Below the pieces are notes generated by a model, which saw only the letters and a list, made by a program, of their open reading frames with translations, was not told the origin of the DNA and made no database searches. A DNA stretch of 64,000 nt from Oceanicoccus sp. (lineage in GTDB: Bacteria; Pseudomonadota; Gammaproteobacteria; Pseudomonadales; Dasaniaceae), in the NCBI RefSeq assembly GCF_029238675.1, contig NZ_JAQWFR010000002.1, forward strand, positions 62,001 through 126,000. Reading direction: 5' to 3'. Positions within the stretch are counted from its first letter, which is position 1. Each line of letters starts with the position of its first letter. Below are positions 18,668-27,845 of the stretch, one piece after another. Position numbers and translations under genes: made by a program.

Positions 18668-20533
18668 ATGCTAAATCAATATCCTCTGTGGAAATACCTA
18701 CTTATCCTGCTGATAGTCGGCTTTGGTTTTTTCTATGCCGCCCCGAATTTGTATGCTCCTGACCCCGCTGTGCAAATCTCCGGTGAGAGCAGTGCTATGG
18801 TGATTGATGAGAAGGCTTTAAAGATTGCTTCCAAGGCGTTAACGGAGGCGAATATTGAATTCTTTGGCGGCGAAGTTAACGCAAAAGGTAGCAATGCCTT
18901 AATCCGTTTAAAAGACCGCGAGCTGCAACTGCCTGCCCAGAAAGTCATCCAGCGAGCGATGGGTGACGGTTATATCGTAGCCTTGAATCTGGCCTCAACC
19001 ACGCCAGACTGGTTGGCTGATTGGGGTGCCCAGCCAATGAAACTGGGTCTTGATTTGAGTGGCGGGGTACACTTTCTGTTAGAGGTCGACACCGCTGCTG
19101 CTATTAATAAACGTATGGTTAACTATACCAATGGTATTAAGCGCGTACTCCGTGAAGATAAAATTCGCGGTTTTATTCGCCTGCAAGACGATGGCCGTAT
19201 TCGCGGCAAATTTAAGACCGAAGATTTGCGTGACCAGGCCAGTAGCAAAATCCGTAGCGAGTATAGCGAGTTGCAGCGCCAGGCTGAAGATAATGAAGGC
19301 AGTTTCTTTCTTTATCTGGATATCTCTCCCGCCAAGGTTAAAGAGATCGAAGATTACGCCGTGGACCAGAACTTAATTACCCTGCGTAATCGTGTTAACG
19401 AGTTAGGAGTTTCTGAACCTTTGGTACAGCGACAGGGCCGCAACCGTATTGTGGTTGAGTTGCCTGGTATCCAGGACACTGCTGAAGCAAAACGTATTCT
19501 TGGCAAGACAGCGAATATGGAATTTCGTCTTGAGGCCAAGTTTGATGCAGCCAGTTCTGCCAAGGAAGAATTTGAATTTCGTGATCAAAACCGAATAGGC
19601 AGCGCCTTTCTTGAGCGTGATGTGGTAATCACCGGTGAGCGAGTTGCCAGTGCCTCAGCCGGTTTTGATGCCCAAAGCAGTCAGCCGCAGGTTAATATTA
19701 CCCTGGATAGTGAGGGCGGTGCCATGATGCACCGCGTGACCCGGCATAATATCCAGCGTCGTTTGGGCGTATTATTTATTGAGCGCAAGAGTCGCACCCG
19801 TTATGAAATAAATGATGCGGGAGAAGAGATTGCGATCAAAGTCCCGTTTGATGAAAAGAAAATTATTAGCCTGGCGACTATTCAGGATGCCCTGGGTGTG
19901 CAGTTCAGGATTACCGGTCTTGATAACCCTGCAGAAGCGGCAGAACTTGCCTTGCTATTGCGTGCGGGTGCCCTGGCTGCGCCTATCGATTTTGTTGAAG
20001 AGCGTACAGTGGGTCCTTCTTTGGGGGCGGAAAATATTCAGCTAGGTGTTATCTCGGTGCAGATTGGTTTGGCACTGGTGGCTGTCTTTATGATGATTTA
20101 CTACCGTCTGTTTGGCGTGGTGGCGGTTGCCGGTTTGAGCTTTAACCTGGTGTTATTGATTGCCTTAATGTCGATCTTGTCAGCGACATTAACTCTGCCG
20201 GGTATTGCCGGTATTGTATTGACCGTTGGCATGGCAGTGGATGCCAATGTATTGATTTTTGCGCGTATTCGCGAGGAATTGAAAAACCGCATATCGCCGC
20301 AGCAGGCAATTAGTGCAGGTTATGATCGAGCCTTTGTCACCATTATGGATGCCAATATTACTACGCTGTTAGTTGCCGTTATTTTATATGCGGTAGGTGC
20401 AGGTCCTGTGCGTGGTTTTGCAGTGACATTATCCCTGGGGATTATCACCTCAATGTTTACTGCAATTGTGGTTTCAAGAGCGATGATCAACCTGGTGTAT
20501 GGCGGTCGTAAAGTTAAAAAATTATCTATCTAA
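18668..20533 (+). CDS. secD: Protein translocase subunit SecD
   Basis: A 621-residue SecD. It has one N-terminal membrane helix (about 10-28), a large periplasmic P1 region (35-440) with the MKLGLDLSGGVHFLLEV signature (near 118-134) and the head domain, then five membrane helices (about 450-615). These contain GIVLTVGMAVDANVLIFARI, the conserved D of TM4 thought to carry protons. SecDF uses the proton gradient to pull exported proteins through SecYEG. It is followed by secF after 41 bp. Unusually, yajC and tgt are not upstream; purL is. It may therefore be a relocated or second secDF pair. Confidence 0.95.
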   Translation: MLNQYPLWKYLLILLIVGFGFFYAAPNLYAPDPAVQISGESSAMVIDEKALKIASKALTEANIEFFGGEVNAKGSNALIRLKDRELQLPAQKVIQRAMGDGYIVALNLASTTPDWLADWGAQPMKLGLDLSGGVHFLLEVDTAAAINKRMVNYTNGIKRVLREDKIRGFIRLQDDGRIRGKFKTEDLRDQASSKIRSEYSELQRQAEDNEGSFFLYLDISPAKVKEIEDYAVDQNLITLRNRVNELGVSEPLVQRQGRNRIVVELPGIQDTAEAKRILGKTANMEFRLEAKFDAASSAKEEFEFRDQNRIGSAFLERDVVITGERVASASAGFDAQSSQPQVNITLDSEGGAMMHRVTRHNIQRRLGVLFIERKSRTRYEINDAGEEIAIKVPFDEKKIISLATIQDALGVQFRITGLDNPAEAAELALLLRAGALAAPIDFVEERTVGPSLGAENIQLGVISVQIGLALVAVFMMIYYRLFGVVAVAGLSFNLVLLIALMSILSATLTLPGIAGIVLTVGMAVDANVLIFARIREELKNRISPQQAISAGYDRAFVTIMDANITTLLVAVILYAVGAGPVRGFAVTLSLGIITSMFTAIVVSRAMINLVYGGRKVKKLSI

Positions 20534-20574
20534 TTATTTAAAACGTATTAATAGTCGCTGAGGCGAAAAGTTTT

Positions 20575-21513
20575 ATGTCAGAACAACAAGAAACAGTAAC
20601 GCAGAAAATTATTCCTTTTATGGGGCAGCGGAAATTGGCGATGGTTTTTTCGCTGGTGCTGTTGCTTGTATCGCTGGGCTCATTGGCCACTAAGGGGTTA
20701 AATTTTGGTTTGGATTTTACCGGTGGTACTTTAGTTGAAGTAGGCTATAGCAAAGTTGAGCCACTGACTAATATCCGTAATACCATTGCTGAAGCGGGTT
20801 ATAACAATGCGGTAGTGGTTCACTTTGGTTCCGAGACCGATATCCTGGTGCGTTTGCCAGAAGGCTATAGTGACAAGTTAGGGGCAGAATTGGTGGCTGT
20901 ACTGCAGCAGGATTTTGACGGCACTATTGATTTGCGTCGTATTGAATTTGTGGGCCCGCAAGTGGGTGACGAATTAAAAGAGCAGGGCGGTCTGGCGATG
21001 TTAATGGCGCTGGGTATGGTAATGGTTTATATCGCCTTCCGCTTCCAGTTTAAGTTTTCGGTAGGTGCGGTGTCGGCTTTGGCGCACGATGTAATTATTG
21101 TGCTGGGGATTTTTTCCATACTGCAGTTGGACTTTGACTTAACGGTATTGGCGGCGGTATTGGCTGTAATTGGTTATTCGCTTAACGATACTATTGTGGT
21201 ATCGGATCGTATTAGAGAGAACTTCCGTAAAATTCGTAAAGCTGACGCAGAGAAGGTGATTGATACATCGCTAACAGAAACCCTTGCTCGTACCCTGGTA
21301 ACATCTGTAACAACTTTGTTAGTACTGATCGCCCTGTTTAGCTACGGTGGTGAGTTGATTCACGGCTTTGCCATCGCATTAATTATTGGTGTGTTGGTGG
21401 GAACCTACTCATCGATTTATGTGGCGGCCAATATTCTTTTGGTTATGGGGATTTCCAAGGAAGATTTGGTGATACCTGTTAAGGAAGGGGCAGAAATCGA
21501 CGATATGCCCTAA
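20575..21513 (+). CDS. secF: Protein translocase subunit SecF
   Basis: A 312-residue partner of SecD with six membrane helices and a short periplasmic domain after helix 1. The family signatures are NFGLDFTGGTLVEV (about 41-54) and the C-terminal VLAVIGYSLNDTIVVSDRIREN, where the Asp of SLNDT matches the proton-pathway residue. It is in the same operon as secD. The gene ends 13 bp before a dispersed palindromic repeat that lies between it and the convergent corC gene and may act as an end-of-transcript hairpin for both. Confidence 0.96.
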   Translation: MSEQQETVTQKIIPFMGQRKLAMVFSLVLLLVSLGSLATKGLNFGLDFTGGTLVEVGYSKVEPLTNIRNTIAEAGYNNAVVVHFGSETDILVRLPEGYSDKLGAELVAVLQQDFDGTIDLRRIEFVGPQVGDELKEQGGLAMLMALGMVMVYIAFRFQFKFSVGAVSALAHDVIIVLGIFSILQLDFDLTVLAAVLAVIGYSLNDTIVVSDRIRENFRKIRKADAEKVIDTSLTETLARTLVTSVTTLLVLIALFSYGGELIHGFAIALIIGVLVGTYSSIYVAANILLVMGISKEDLVIPVKEGAEIDDMP

Positions 21514-21526
21514 CCTCCACCCCCAT

Positions 21527-21554
21527 CGTCATTCCCGCCTTCGTGGGAATGACG
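21527..21554. repeat. Dispersed palindromic repeat, copy 3 (core only)
   Basis: Core CGTCATTCCCGCC-TTCG-TGGGAATGACG with one mismatch in the stem, placed between the convergent ends of secF and the CorC-family gene. Position and symmetry would suit a shared mRNA 3' end, but there is no strong U-tract. Confidence 0.85.
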
Positions 21555-21564
21555 TGTTTTAATT

Positions 21565-22851
21565 TTACTCGTCACCCTCATCAACCGCCGCTTCACCTTT
21601 TACTGACCTAACCGTAGTAGCAATGTTTTCCTTGATCTCAAGAATCTCAAAATAGTAATTCTCAATTGCCACACAGGCCGAACCATCAGGAAATGATTCC
21701 AATTGCTCCAGCAATAAACCATTTAAAGTTTTGGGACCATCGGCGGGCAGTTCCCAGTCCAGGCCTTTGTTGATATCGCGGATCGTGGCTGTGCCGTGGA
21801 TAATAAAAGAGCCATCTTGTTGGGCGTGAATATCCCTGATCTGGTCGGTCATATTAGAAGTAAACTCGCCGACAATTTCTTCCAAAATATCTTCCAGCGC
21901 CACTACACCCTGAACAACACCATATTCGTCTACCACGATACCCAGGCGACGTTGGGCCTGCTGAAAGTTTACCAGCTGTGTATGCAACGGCGTTGCTTCA
22001 GGGGTGAAATAAGGTTCGCGAATTTGATTCATTAAACTGCTGCGGTCGATATTACCTTGCTCATCAATCACACGGCTGACATTGCGTTGGTGGAAAATAC
22101 CAATCACATTATTGATATTGTCTTCAAACACCGGGATACGCGTAAACTCAATAGAGCGTAACTGTTCCAGCAGGGTTTCGTCATTATCATCAAGATCAAT
22201 CCCGACGACTTCGTTGCGGGGGATCATAATATCTTCAACCGTGGCTTGTTCAAGGTCGAGAATATTAAGCAACATACCCTGGTGACGCTGAGGAATATGT
22301 GGACCGGCATCACCTACAATAGTACGTAGCTCATCCTGGCTAATGTTGTCTTCGTTTTGCTTTCTGGTATCAATGCCAGCAAGTTTTAGCAGGTTGTTGG
22401 TGATGTTGTTAATAAACCAAACCAGCGGATACAGAATTTTTAATAACGGAACCAATACAGCGCTGGCGGGGAAGGCAATTTTTTCAGGATAAAAAGCTGC
22501 GATAGTTTTGGGGGTGATCTCGGCAAAGATTAAAAACACCAGAGTTAAAATAATAGGACCAATGACCACGGAAGCGGCTTCACCCCAAAGGCGAATCACA
22601 ATCACCGTAAACAAAGAGGCGGCAATAAAGTTAACCAGGTTGTTACCAATTAAAATCAGACTAATTAAACGGTCGGGGCGTTTTAATAAACGGGAGGCGC
22701 GGCGAGCACCTTTATGGCCTTTCTTGCGTAGGTGTTTCAGCCGGTAACGGTTGAGTGACATCATGCCAGTTTCGGTGCTGGAGAAGAAGGCAGAAAGTAG
22801 TAGTAGTACCGCCAGGATGGCGAAGAGTACTTCCAGGGATAACTCGTTCAA
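21565..22851 (-). CDS. HlyC/CorC family transporter (DUF21-CBS-CorC domains)
   Basis: A 428-residue membrane protein. The DUF21/CNNM transmembrane domain spans about 1-185 (NELSLEVLFAILAVLLLLSAFFSSTETGMMSLNRYRLKHL region, then three more helices). A CBS-pair follows (about 200-325, starting VEDIMIPRNEVVGID), then the C-terminal CorC_HlyC domain (about 340-420). Related proteins (YfjD, PaeA, CorC) act in Mg2+, Co2+ or polyamine export. Substrate cannot be told here. In E. coli yfjD lies near ypjD and ffh as here, which supports calling it the YfjD orthologue. Probably independent of ypjD (66 bp gap, same strand). Confidence 0.92.
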   Translation of the reverse strand: MNELSLEVLFAILAVLLLLSAFFSSTETGMMSLNRYRLKHLRKKGHKGARRASRLLKRPDRLISLILIGNNLVNFIAASLFTVIVIRLWGEAASVVIGPIILTLVFLIFAEITPKTIAAFYPEKIAFPASAVLVPLLKILYPLVWFINNITNNLLKLAGIDTRKQNEDNISQDELRTIVGDAGPHIPQRHQGMLLNILDLEQATVEDIMIPRNEVVGIDLDDNDETLLEQLRSIEFTRIPVFEDNINNVIGIFHQRNVSRVIDEQGNIDRSSLMNQIREPYFTPEATPLHTQLVNFQQAQRRLGIVVDEYGVVQGVVALEDILEEIVGEFTSNMTDQIRDIHAQQDGSFIIHGTATIRDINKGLDWELPADGPKTLNGLLLEQLESFPDGSACVAIENYYFEILEIKENIATTVRSVKGEAAVDEGDE

Positions 22852-22917
22852 CGAGTGGTGTTCCTTATATTATTCAGGGCCGCTTATCTTGAAGAAAAAC
22901 AGAAATAGAAGCAACCG

Positions 22918-23712
22918 CTAGGGAAGAATCAGTTCCAGCACAAATTTGCTGCCATAGTAAGCCAGCATCAACGCTGCAAAGCCACCAAAGGTCCAGCGTG
23001 CCGCTGTCTGGCTGCGCCAGCCTAACTGGTGCCTTCCCCATAGCAAGATAGCAAAAATCACCCAGGCCAAAATACTGAAAAAGGTTTTATGGGCCAGGTG
23101 CTGGGCGAACAGGTCGTCGATAAAGATAAAGCCGGTTATCAGTGACAGTGTTAGTAGCCCCATGCCTATCCAAATCAGCTCGAACAGGATTTGCTCCATC
23201 GTTTGCAGTGGCGGCAATGCTTTTAAAATGCCCCCCATATGATGACCTTTAAGGTGGCGTTCCTGCAGGGCCAGTGCAATCGCCTGAATGGTGGCAATCG
23301 TCATTAGGCTATAGGCCAAAATAGAAATCAGGATATGGCTAAGCAAGCCAGGTGAGGCCACTGAAATACCGCGCATCGGTGAAGACAGGCTTGAAACAAC
23401 AATAGAAAGGGCGGCCAATGGAAATAGTGCCACCAATAAGTTACTGGTTGGGCGACGCAAAATACTGATCAGGTTAATAGCGGCAATACAGCAAAATATT
23501 AGCGAGGATACCCGGAAAAACCCCAGGTCTATTTGTTGGTCATAGTAAATGATATCAACCGCACTATAGGAATGGGCCAGCACTGCAACAATACCAATTC
23601 CCAGTAATACGGAGGTCTTTGGTTGTTTGGTTTTGTTTAATAGGTAAGCAGCCTGTAGCCCTGCTGCAAGCAGATAAAGGCAAATAGCTATGATGTTGGC
23701 GGCAGTAATCAT
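22918..23712 (-). CDS. ypjD: Inner-membrane CcsA/YpjD-type protein
   Basis: A 264-residue protein with about eight membrane helices, of the CytC_asm (CcsA/CcmC-like) fold. The typical C-terminal part is visible: a helix with LAHKTFFSILAWVIFAILLWGRHQLGWR. It includes a conserved His (AHKTFFS), comparable to haem-handling residues in cytochrome c assembly proteins. It lacks the tryptophan-rich WWD loop, so a direct haem-lyase role is uncertain. It is divergent from ffh, exactly as ypjD is in E. coli and Pseudomonas. Function unproven. Confidence 0.9.
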   Translation of the reverse strand: MITAANIIAICLYLLAAGLQAAYLLNKTKQPKTSVLLGIGIVAVLAHSYSAVDIIYYDQQIDLGFFRVSSLIFCCIAAINLISILRRPTSNLLVALFPLAALSIVVSSLSSPMRGISVASPGLLSHILISILAYSLMTIATIQAIALALQERHLKGHHMGGILKALPPLQTMEQILFELIWIGMGLLTLSLITGFIFIDDLFAQHLAHKTFFSILAWVIFAILLWGRHQLGWRSQTAARWTFGGFAALMLAYYGSKFVLELILP

Positions 23713-23853
23713 CGTTATCGTTTCGGGTCTTATCCGTAGGGCATATTCTGTTGAACATTTCAGTTGAGCATGTTGGTTCGAGCTACCAGCTCGGTTATAC
23801 TTTGCCAGTTTACACTAATTCAATACAAGTCGTCGCCAGAGAATCACCGCATT

Positions 23854-25227
23854 ATGTTCGAGAACCTAACAGATCGTCTATCTCATTCCCTGAAAAGTAT
23901 TACTGGTCAGGCGCGTCTGACGGAAGACAATATTAAAGACACTCTGCGTGAAGTGCGAATGGCTTTGCTGGAAGCGGATGTTGCCCTGCCGGTAGTTAAA
24001 GATTTTATCGAGGCCATCAAGGTGCGTGCAGTAGGGCAGGAAGTTAGCAAAAGCCTGAGCCCCGGCCAGATGTTCGTCAAGATTGTTAACGACGAACTGG
24101 AAGCCTTAATGGGCAAAGCTAATGAGAGCCTCAATCTCTCAACCCAGCCACCAGCGGTGGTATTGATGGCTGGCCTGCAAGGTGCCGGTAAAACCACTTC
24201 GGTAGCCAAGCTGGCCCGCTTCCTGAAGGAAAAAGAAAAGAAAAAGGTGATGGTCGTCAGTGCCGACGTCTACCGCCCGGCGGCAATTAAACAGCTGGAA
24301 ACACTGGCTGAAGAAGTTGAAGCTATTTTCTACCCATCGACTATCGAACAAAAACCCATTGATATCGTCAACGGTGCTATCGCTGAGGCCAAACTACAGT
24401 TTGCCGATGTGCTTATTGTGGATACCGCCGGTCGTTTAGCCATTGACGAAGAAATGATGACCGAGATTAAGCAGCTACACGCTGCTATTACGCCAGCTGA
24501 AACCCTGTTTGTGGTGGATGCCATGACCGGTCAGGATGCGGCCAACACCGCCAAAGCCTTTAACGATGCCTTGCCATTAACCGGTGTGGTGCTAACCAAG
24601 GCGGATGCAGATAGCCGCGGTGGTGCCGCCTTATCGGTACGTCATATTACCGGCAAGCCGATTAAATTTATGGGTATGGGTGAAAAAACCGATGCCCTTG
24701 ACCCTTTCCACCCCGATCGTGTCGCCTCCCGTATTTTGGGTATGGGCGATATGCTGTCGCTGATTGAAGAAGCCGAGCAAAAGCTGGATCGCAAAAAAGC
24801 CGAGAAGCTGGCTAAGAAGATTAAAAAGGGTAAGAAGTTTGACCTTGAAGATCTCCGTGACCAACTGCAGCAAATGCAAAATATGGGTGGCATTGGCGAT
24901 ATGCTGGATAAACTTCCGGGCATGGGCAATATGGCCCAGATGGCTCAATCCCAGATCGATAATAAAGCCTTTACCCGCATGGAAGCTTTGATTAATTCAA
25001 TGACTCCAAGGGAGCGTCGCAACCCTGATGTGCTGAATGGCTCTCGCAAACGTCGCATTACCCAGGGCTCCGGTACTGAAATCCAGGATCTTAACCGCCT
25101 GCTAAAGCAGCATAAGCAGATGGCCAAAATGATGAAGAAAATGAAGTCTAAGGGCGGTATGGCCAATATGATGCGTGGCCTGCAAGGTATGATGCCCCCC
25201 GGTGGCGGTGGCTTTCCGGGCCAGTAA
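23854..25227 (+). CDS. ffh: Signal recognition particle GTPase Ffh
   Basis: A 457-residue SRP54 homologue that binds 4.5S RNA and signal sequences and delivers ribosomes to FtsY. It has an N domain (1-90), a G domain (about 95-295) with the P-loop GLQGAGKTTS (107 on), DTAGR and TKADADSRGGAAL, and a methionine-rich M domain (about 325-430) with the RRKRI-like RNA-binding stretch GSRKRRITQGSG. The start is set at MFENLTDRL, the universal Ffh start. A longer reading from 23764 adds 30 residues without family match. Gly/Met-rich tail MMPPGGGGFPGQ. Upstream of the rpsP operon, as in Pseudomonas. Confidence 0.98.
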   Translation: MFENLTDRLSHSLKSITGQARLTEDNIKDTLREVRMALLEADVALPVVKDFIEAIKVRAVGQEVSKSLSPGQMFVKIVNDELEALMGKANESLNLSTQPPAVVLMAGLQGAGKTTSVAKLARFLKEKEKKKVMVVSADVYRPAAIKQLETLAEEVEAIFYPSTIEQKPIDIVNGAIAEAKLQFADVLIVDTAGRLAIDEEMMTEIKQLHAAITPAETLFVVDAMTGQDAANTAKAFNDALPLTGVVLTKADADSRGGAALSVRHITGKPIKFMGMGEKTDALDPFHPDRVASRILGMGDMLSLIEEAEQKLDRKKAEKLAKKIKKGKKFDLEDLRDQLQQMQNMGGIGDMLDKLPGMGNMAQMAQSQIDNKAFTRMEALINSMTPRERRNPDVLNGSRKRRITQGSGTEIQDLNRLLKQHKQMAKMMKKMKSKGGMANMMRGLQGMMPPGGGGFPGQ

Positions 25228-25324
25228 TCCGTAGCTGTTGTGGTATTTGGGTGCGCATTACTGCTAAAACACCAGATACTGTGGCTAAGTACCTGAAACA
25301 GGGTTAAAAAACTTCCTTAAATGG

Positions 25325-25430
25325 TTCCAAATCGAAGGGCTATGTCGTAGAATACCGCGCCTTTCCGGGGGACCTATTGTCCCTCGGTCTCCTGTTGTGC
25401 ACTAAGACAGTACGAAGATCTGAGTGCAAC
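25325..25430 (+). promoter_or_regulatory. rpsP promoter candidate and structured leader
   Basis: TTCCAA (25325-25330), 17 bp, then TAGAAT (25348-25353) form a weak sigma-70-type promoter. The downstream leader has two hairpins: GGGAC/GTCCC (25369-25373 with 25379-25383, extended by two pairs) and GTTG(T)GCACT with AGTGCAAC (25394-25403 with 25423-25430). Autoregulated ribosomal-protein operons often have such leaders; for S16 this is only inference. Confidence 0.45.
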
Positions 25431-25492
25431 GGGTATAAATTTTTCAAGCTCTGGCCAGCAGGCAGAGCCTAATTGTTAGGAAATATAGTGTA

Positions 25493-25741
25493 ATGGTAAC
25501 TATTCGTTTATCTCGTGGTGGCTCTAAGAAGCGCCCATTTTATCACTTGAATGTTAGTGACAGCCGCACATCGCGCGATGGTCGTTTTATTGAGCGTGTG
25601 GGTATCTTTAACCCAATCGCCAGCGGTTCTGAAGAGCGTCTGCGTGTTGATCAAGAGCGTATCGATTACTGGGTAAGCAAAGGTGCTCAGTTGTCTGAGC
25701 GTGTTGCTAACCTGGTTGCTCAATCTAAAGCAGCAGCTTAA
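25493..25741 (+). CDS. rpsP: 30S ribosomal protein S16
   Basis: An 82-residue S16 with the family start [25 protein letters not shown], followed by [13 protein letters not shown] and the DYW(V)[10 protein letters not shown] segment. It binds 16S rRNA early in 30S assembly. First gene of the rpsP-rimM-trmD-rplS operon, an order conserved across proteobacteria. A good ribosome site (AGGAAAT) precedes the ATG. The 265 bp between ffh and rpsP carries a likely promoter and hairpins. Confidence 0.98.
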   Translation: MVTIRLSRGGSKKRPFYHLNVSDSRTSRDGRFIERVGIFNPIASGSEERLRVDQERIDYWVSKGAQLSERVANLVAQSKAAA

Positions 25742-25766
25742 TAGCGTTAGCTATTGAGCCAGGGTG

Positions 25767-26306
25767 ATGACTGAGGCCTGCGAGCTTGTCGTAATCGGTA
25801 AGATTACGTCGGTTTACGGTATTAAAGGCTGGGTCAAAATTCACTCCTATACCCAGCCCATGGAAAATTTGATGGGCTATAAGTCTTGCTACCTCGATAA
25901 GGGTGACCAGTGGGAACCCATAGATTTTGAGGCGGCAAAACGCCACGGCAAAGGTCTGGTGGCCTTAATCGAAGGCGTTAATGATCGTGAGGTGGCTCGC
26001 GGTTATTGTCAGCGAGACATTGCTATCCCGGTGTCTGAGATGCCGGTATTAGCCAAAGGTGATTTTTACTGGCACCAGCTTAACGGCCTAAAAGTGTTTA
26101 CCACCAATGAACAGGGTGGTGAACAACTGCTAGGGGAAGTTAAGCAAATGATGGAAACCGGCGCTAATGATGTGTTGGTGGTTAGAAAGTGCCAGGGCAG
26201 TATCGATAAGCGCGAGCGCTTGATTCCCTGGATACCGGATCAGGTGATTCAAACCGTTGATATAGAGGCGGGGTTGATTCGGATTGACTGGGATGCTGAA
26301 TTTTAA
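25767..26306 (+). CDS. rimM: Ribosome maturation factor RimM
   Basis: A protein of about 179 residues that binds S19 and helps assemble the 30S head. The N-terminal beta-barrel begins [22 protein letters not shown], a RimM signature; the PRC-barrel domain follows (about 100-179, [14 protein letters not shown] and [14 protein letters not shown]). An in-frame GTG directly before the ATG is an equal candidate start. 25 bp after rpsP. The stop codon is 7 bp before a 59 bp double hairpin of the dispersed repeat family, which separates it from trmD. Confidence 0.96.
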   Translation: MTEACELVVIGKITSVYGIKGWVKIHSYTQPMENLMGYKSCYLDKGDQWEPIDFEAAKRHGKGLVALIEGVNDREVARGYCQRDIAIPVSEMPVLAKGDFYWHQLNGLKVFTTNEQGGEQLLGEVKQMMETGANDVLVVRKCQGSIDKRERLIPWIPDQVIQTVDIEAGLIRIDWDAEF

Positions 26307-26313
26307 CGCTGCT

Positions 26314-26372
26314 GTCATTCCCGCGAAGGCGGGAATCTACAGTGCTGGGTTCCCGCCTTTGCGGGAATGACG
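26314..26372. repeat. Dispersed palindromic repeat, copy 4 (double), between rimM and trmD
   Basis: Two core units in opposite orientation: GTCATTCCCGCGAAGGCGGG from 26314 and TTCCCGCCTTTGCGGGAATG ending at 26370. They can fold as two small hairpins or one long stem. It sits inside a conserved ribosomal operon, ending 23 bp before the trmD start codon. Confidence 0.9.
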
Positions 26373-26395
26373 TTGTTAGTAGAGGGAGCAGGCTG

Positions 26396-27139
26396 GTGCA
26401 AATTGGTGTTATCACTCTGTTTCCTGAGATGTTTGCAGCCATTACCGACCATGGCATTAGTGGTCGAGCTGTTAAACAGGATTTAGTCACAGTACAGCAT
26501 TGGAACCCTCGCGACTTTACCGAGGACAAGCATCGTACTGTTGATGATCGTCCCTACGGCGGTGGCCCGGGGATGGTAATGAAGGTTGAGCCTTTGCGGG
26601 GCGCGATAAAAGCCGCAAAGGAAAAACTTGGGTCAGAGACCACAGTGATTTATCTGTCTCCCCAAGGTCGCCAACTGGACCAGGCCGGTGTTGAAGAGCT
26701 AGCCAGCCGGGAGCATTTGATTTTAGTCGCTGGTCGCTACGAAGGTATCGACCAGCGTTTAGTCGAAACGGAAATCGACGAAGAATGGTCTATTGGTGAC
26801 TATGTACTGAGTGGCGGCGAATTAGCAGCCATGGTCTTGATCGATACGGTGGTCAGGCAAATACCCGGTGCATTAGGCCATGATCAATCGGCGCAGGAAG
26901 ATTCATTTGCCGAAGGTTTATTGGATTGTCCGCATTACACCAGGCCTGAAGACTTTGAAGGCCGGCCAGTACCCGAGGTACTAATGAGCGGAGATCACGA
27001 AAAAATTCGTCGCTGGCGCTTAAAACAAGCGTTAGGGCGAACTTGGCAAAGACGCCGCGAGTTAATTGATAACCGCGAGCTCAATGCCGAAGAAAAAGCA
27101 TTATTGGCAGAGTTTATTGCTGAGTTAGATAAGCAGTAG
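26396..27139 (+). CDS. trmD: tRNA (guanine-N1)-methyltransferase
   Basis: A 247-residue SPOUT methyltransferase that makes m1G37 in tRNAs and prevents frameshifts. The trefoil-knot cofactor site is clear ([37 protein letters not shown]), and the C-terminal helical domain carries [13 protein letters not shown]. The start is set at the GTG giving (M)[12 protein letters not shown], which aligns with the family and has GGGAGCAGG upstream. A longer frame from 26342 is encoded by the palindromic repeat and is rejected. The repeat hairpin directly upstream may lower trmD expression relative to the ribosomal genes; inference. Confidence 0.97.
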   Translation: MQIGVITLFPEMFAAITDHGISGRAVKQDLVTVQHWNPRDFTEDKHRTVDDRPYGGGPGMVMKVEPLRGAIKAAKEKLGSETTVIYLSPQGRQLDQAGVEELASREHLILVAGRYEGIDQRLVETEIDEEWSIGDYVLSGGELAAMVLIDTVVRQIPGALGHDQSAQEDSFAEGLLDCPHYTRPEDFEGRPVPEVLMSGDHEKIRRWRLKQALGRTWQRRRELIDNRELNAEEKALLAEFIAELDKQ

Positions 27140-27250
27140 ATGGCCGCTGATAACATTTAATCATCTGGACCAATGTAGGTTGATCAAAGCCTATAAGTAC
27201 AGAGTACATACTGGCTGTGAGGCCAGGCAGAACGACTTTAGGAGTCAACC

Positions 27251-27607
27251 ATGAGCAAGAACAAAATTATCGCTGAGTTAGAAGCGGAACAGATGACCAA
27301 AGAAGTACCAGAATTTGGTCCTGGTGATACCTTAGTAGTACAGGTAAAAGTAAAAGAAGGTAACCGCGAGCGTCTTCAGGCGTTTGAAGGTGTGGTTATC
27401 GCTGTTCGCAATCGCGCCCTTAACTCTGCATTTACCGTGCGTAAAATTTCTCATGGTGTTGGTGTTGAGCGTACTTTCCAGACTTACAGCCCACTGGTTG
27501 ATAGTATCGAAGTGAAGCGTCGTGGTGATGTGCGCCAGGCTAAGCTTTACTACTTGCGTGAGCTTAGCGGCCGTGCAGCACGCATCAAAGAGAAGCTGGC
27601 TAAGTAA
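27251..27607 (+). CDS. rplS: 50S ribosomal protein L19
   Basis: A 118-residue L19 at the subunit interface. The conserved core is seen: [55 protein letters not shown], and the C-terminal [25 protein letters not shown] precedes the ATG by a normal distance. The 111 bp trmD-rplS gap contains a short CTGGC/GCCAG hairpin and could hold an extra promoter, which would let L19 outpace TrmD. A strong terminator follows, so this is the end of the operon. Confidence 0.98.
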   Translation: MSKNKIIAELEAEQMTKEVPEFGPGDTLVVQVKVKEGNRERLQAFEGVVIAVRNRALNSAFTVRKISHGVGVERTFQTYSPLVDSIEVKRRGDVRQAKLYYLRELSGRAARIKEKLAK

Positions 27608-27624
27608 TTTTTTAGCAATACTTC

Positions 27625-27652
27625 AAAAAGGCAGCCATTGGCTGCCTTTTTT
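27625..27652 (+). terminator. Intrinsic terminator of the rpsP-rplS operon
   Basis: Stem GGCAGCC/GGCTGCC with a 3-nt loop, A-run before and six T after, 18 bp past the rplS stop. Confidence 0.93.
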
Positions 27653-27684
27653 GTGTCTGCCTACTCGTCATTGCCAAGAAGCAA

Positions 27685-27788
27685 CGTCATTCCCGCGAAG
27701 GCGGGAATCCAGCACTGTAGATTCCCGCCTTCGCGGGAATGACAGAATACTTGGGAATGACAGAATACTTGGGAATGACAGAATACCT
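27685..27788. repeat. Dispersed palindromic repeat, copy 5, with an 18 bp tandem triplication
   Basis: A double core (27685-27743), as between rimM and trmD. Its right end is amplified: GGGAATGACAGAATACTT at 27735-27752 and 27753-27770, and a third copy with one change at 27771-27788. The tandem array has grown out of the terminal half of the palindrome. Confidence 0.92.
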
Positions 27789-27845
27789 GAGAATAATTTG
27801 ATAGGGGTTGTTATTGTTATCTAACACCGGCAATCTAGTTCAATA

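Noticed and set aside
26342-26395. N-terminal extension of TrmD
   Set aside because: The added residues are encoded by the palindromic repeat; the family start aligns at 26396 with a ribosome site.
27735-27788. CRISPR array
   Set aside because: The units are directly adjacent with no spacers and derive from the palindromic repeat.
27522-27824. 100-codon ORF after rplS
   Set aside because: It runs through the end of rplS in another frame, the terminator and the repeats; no coding signal.
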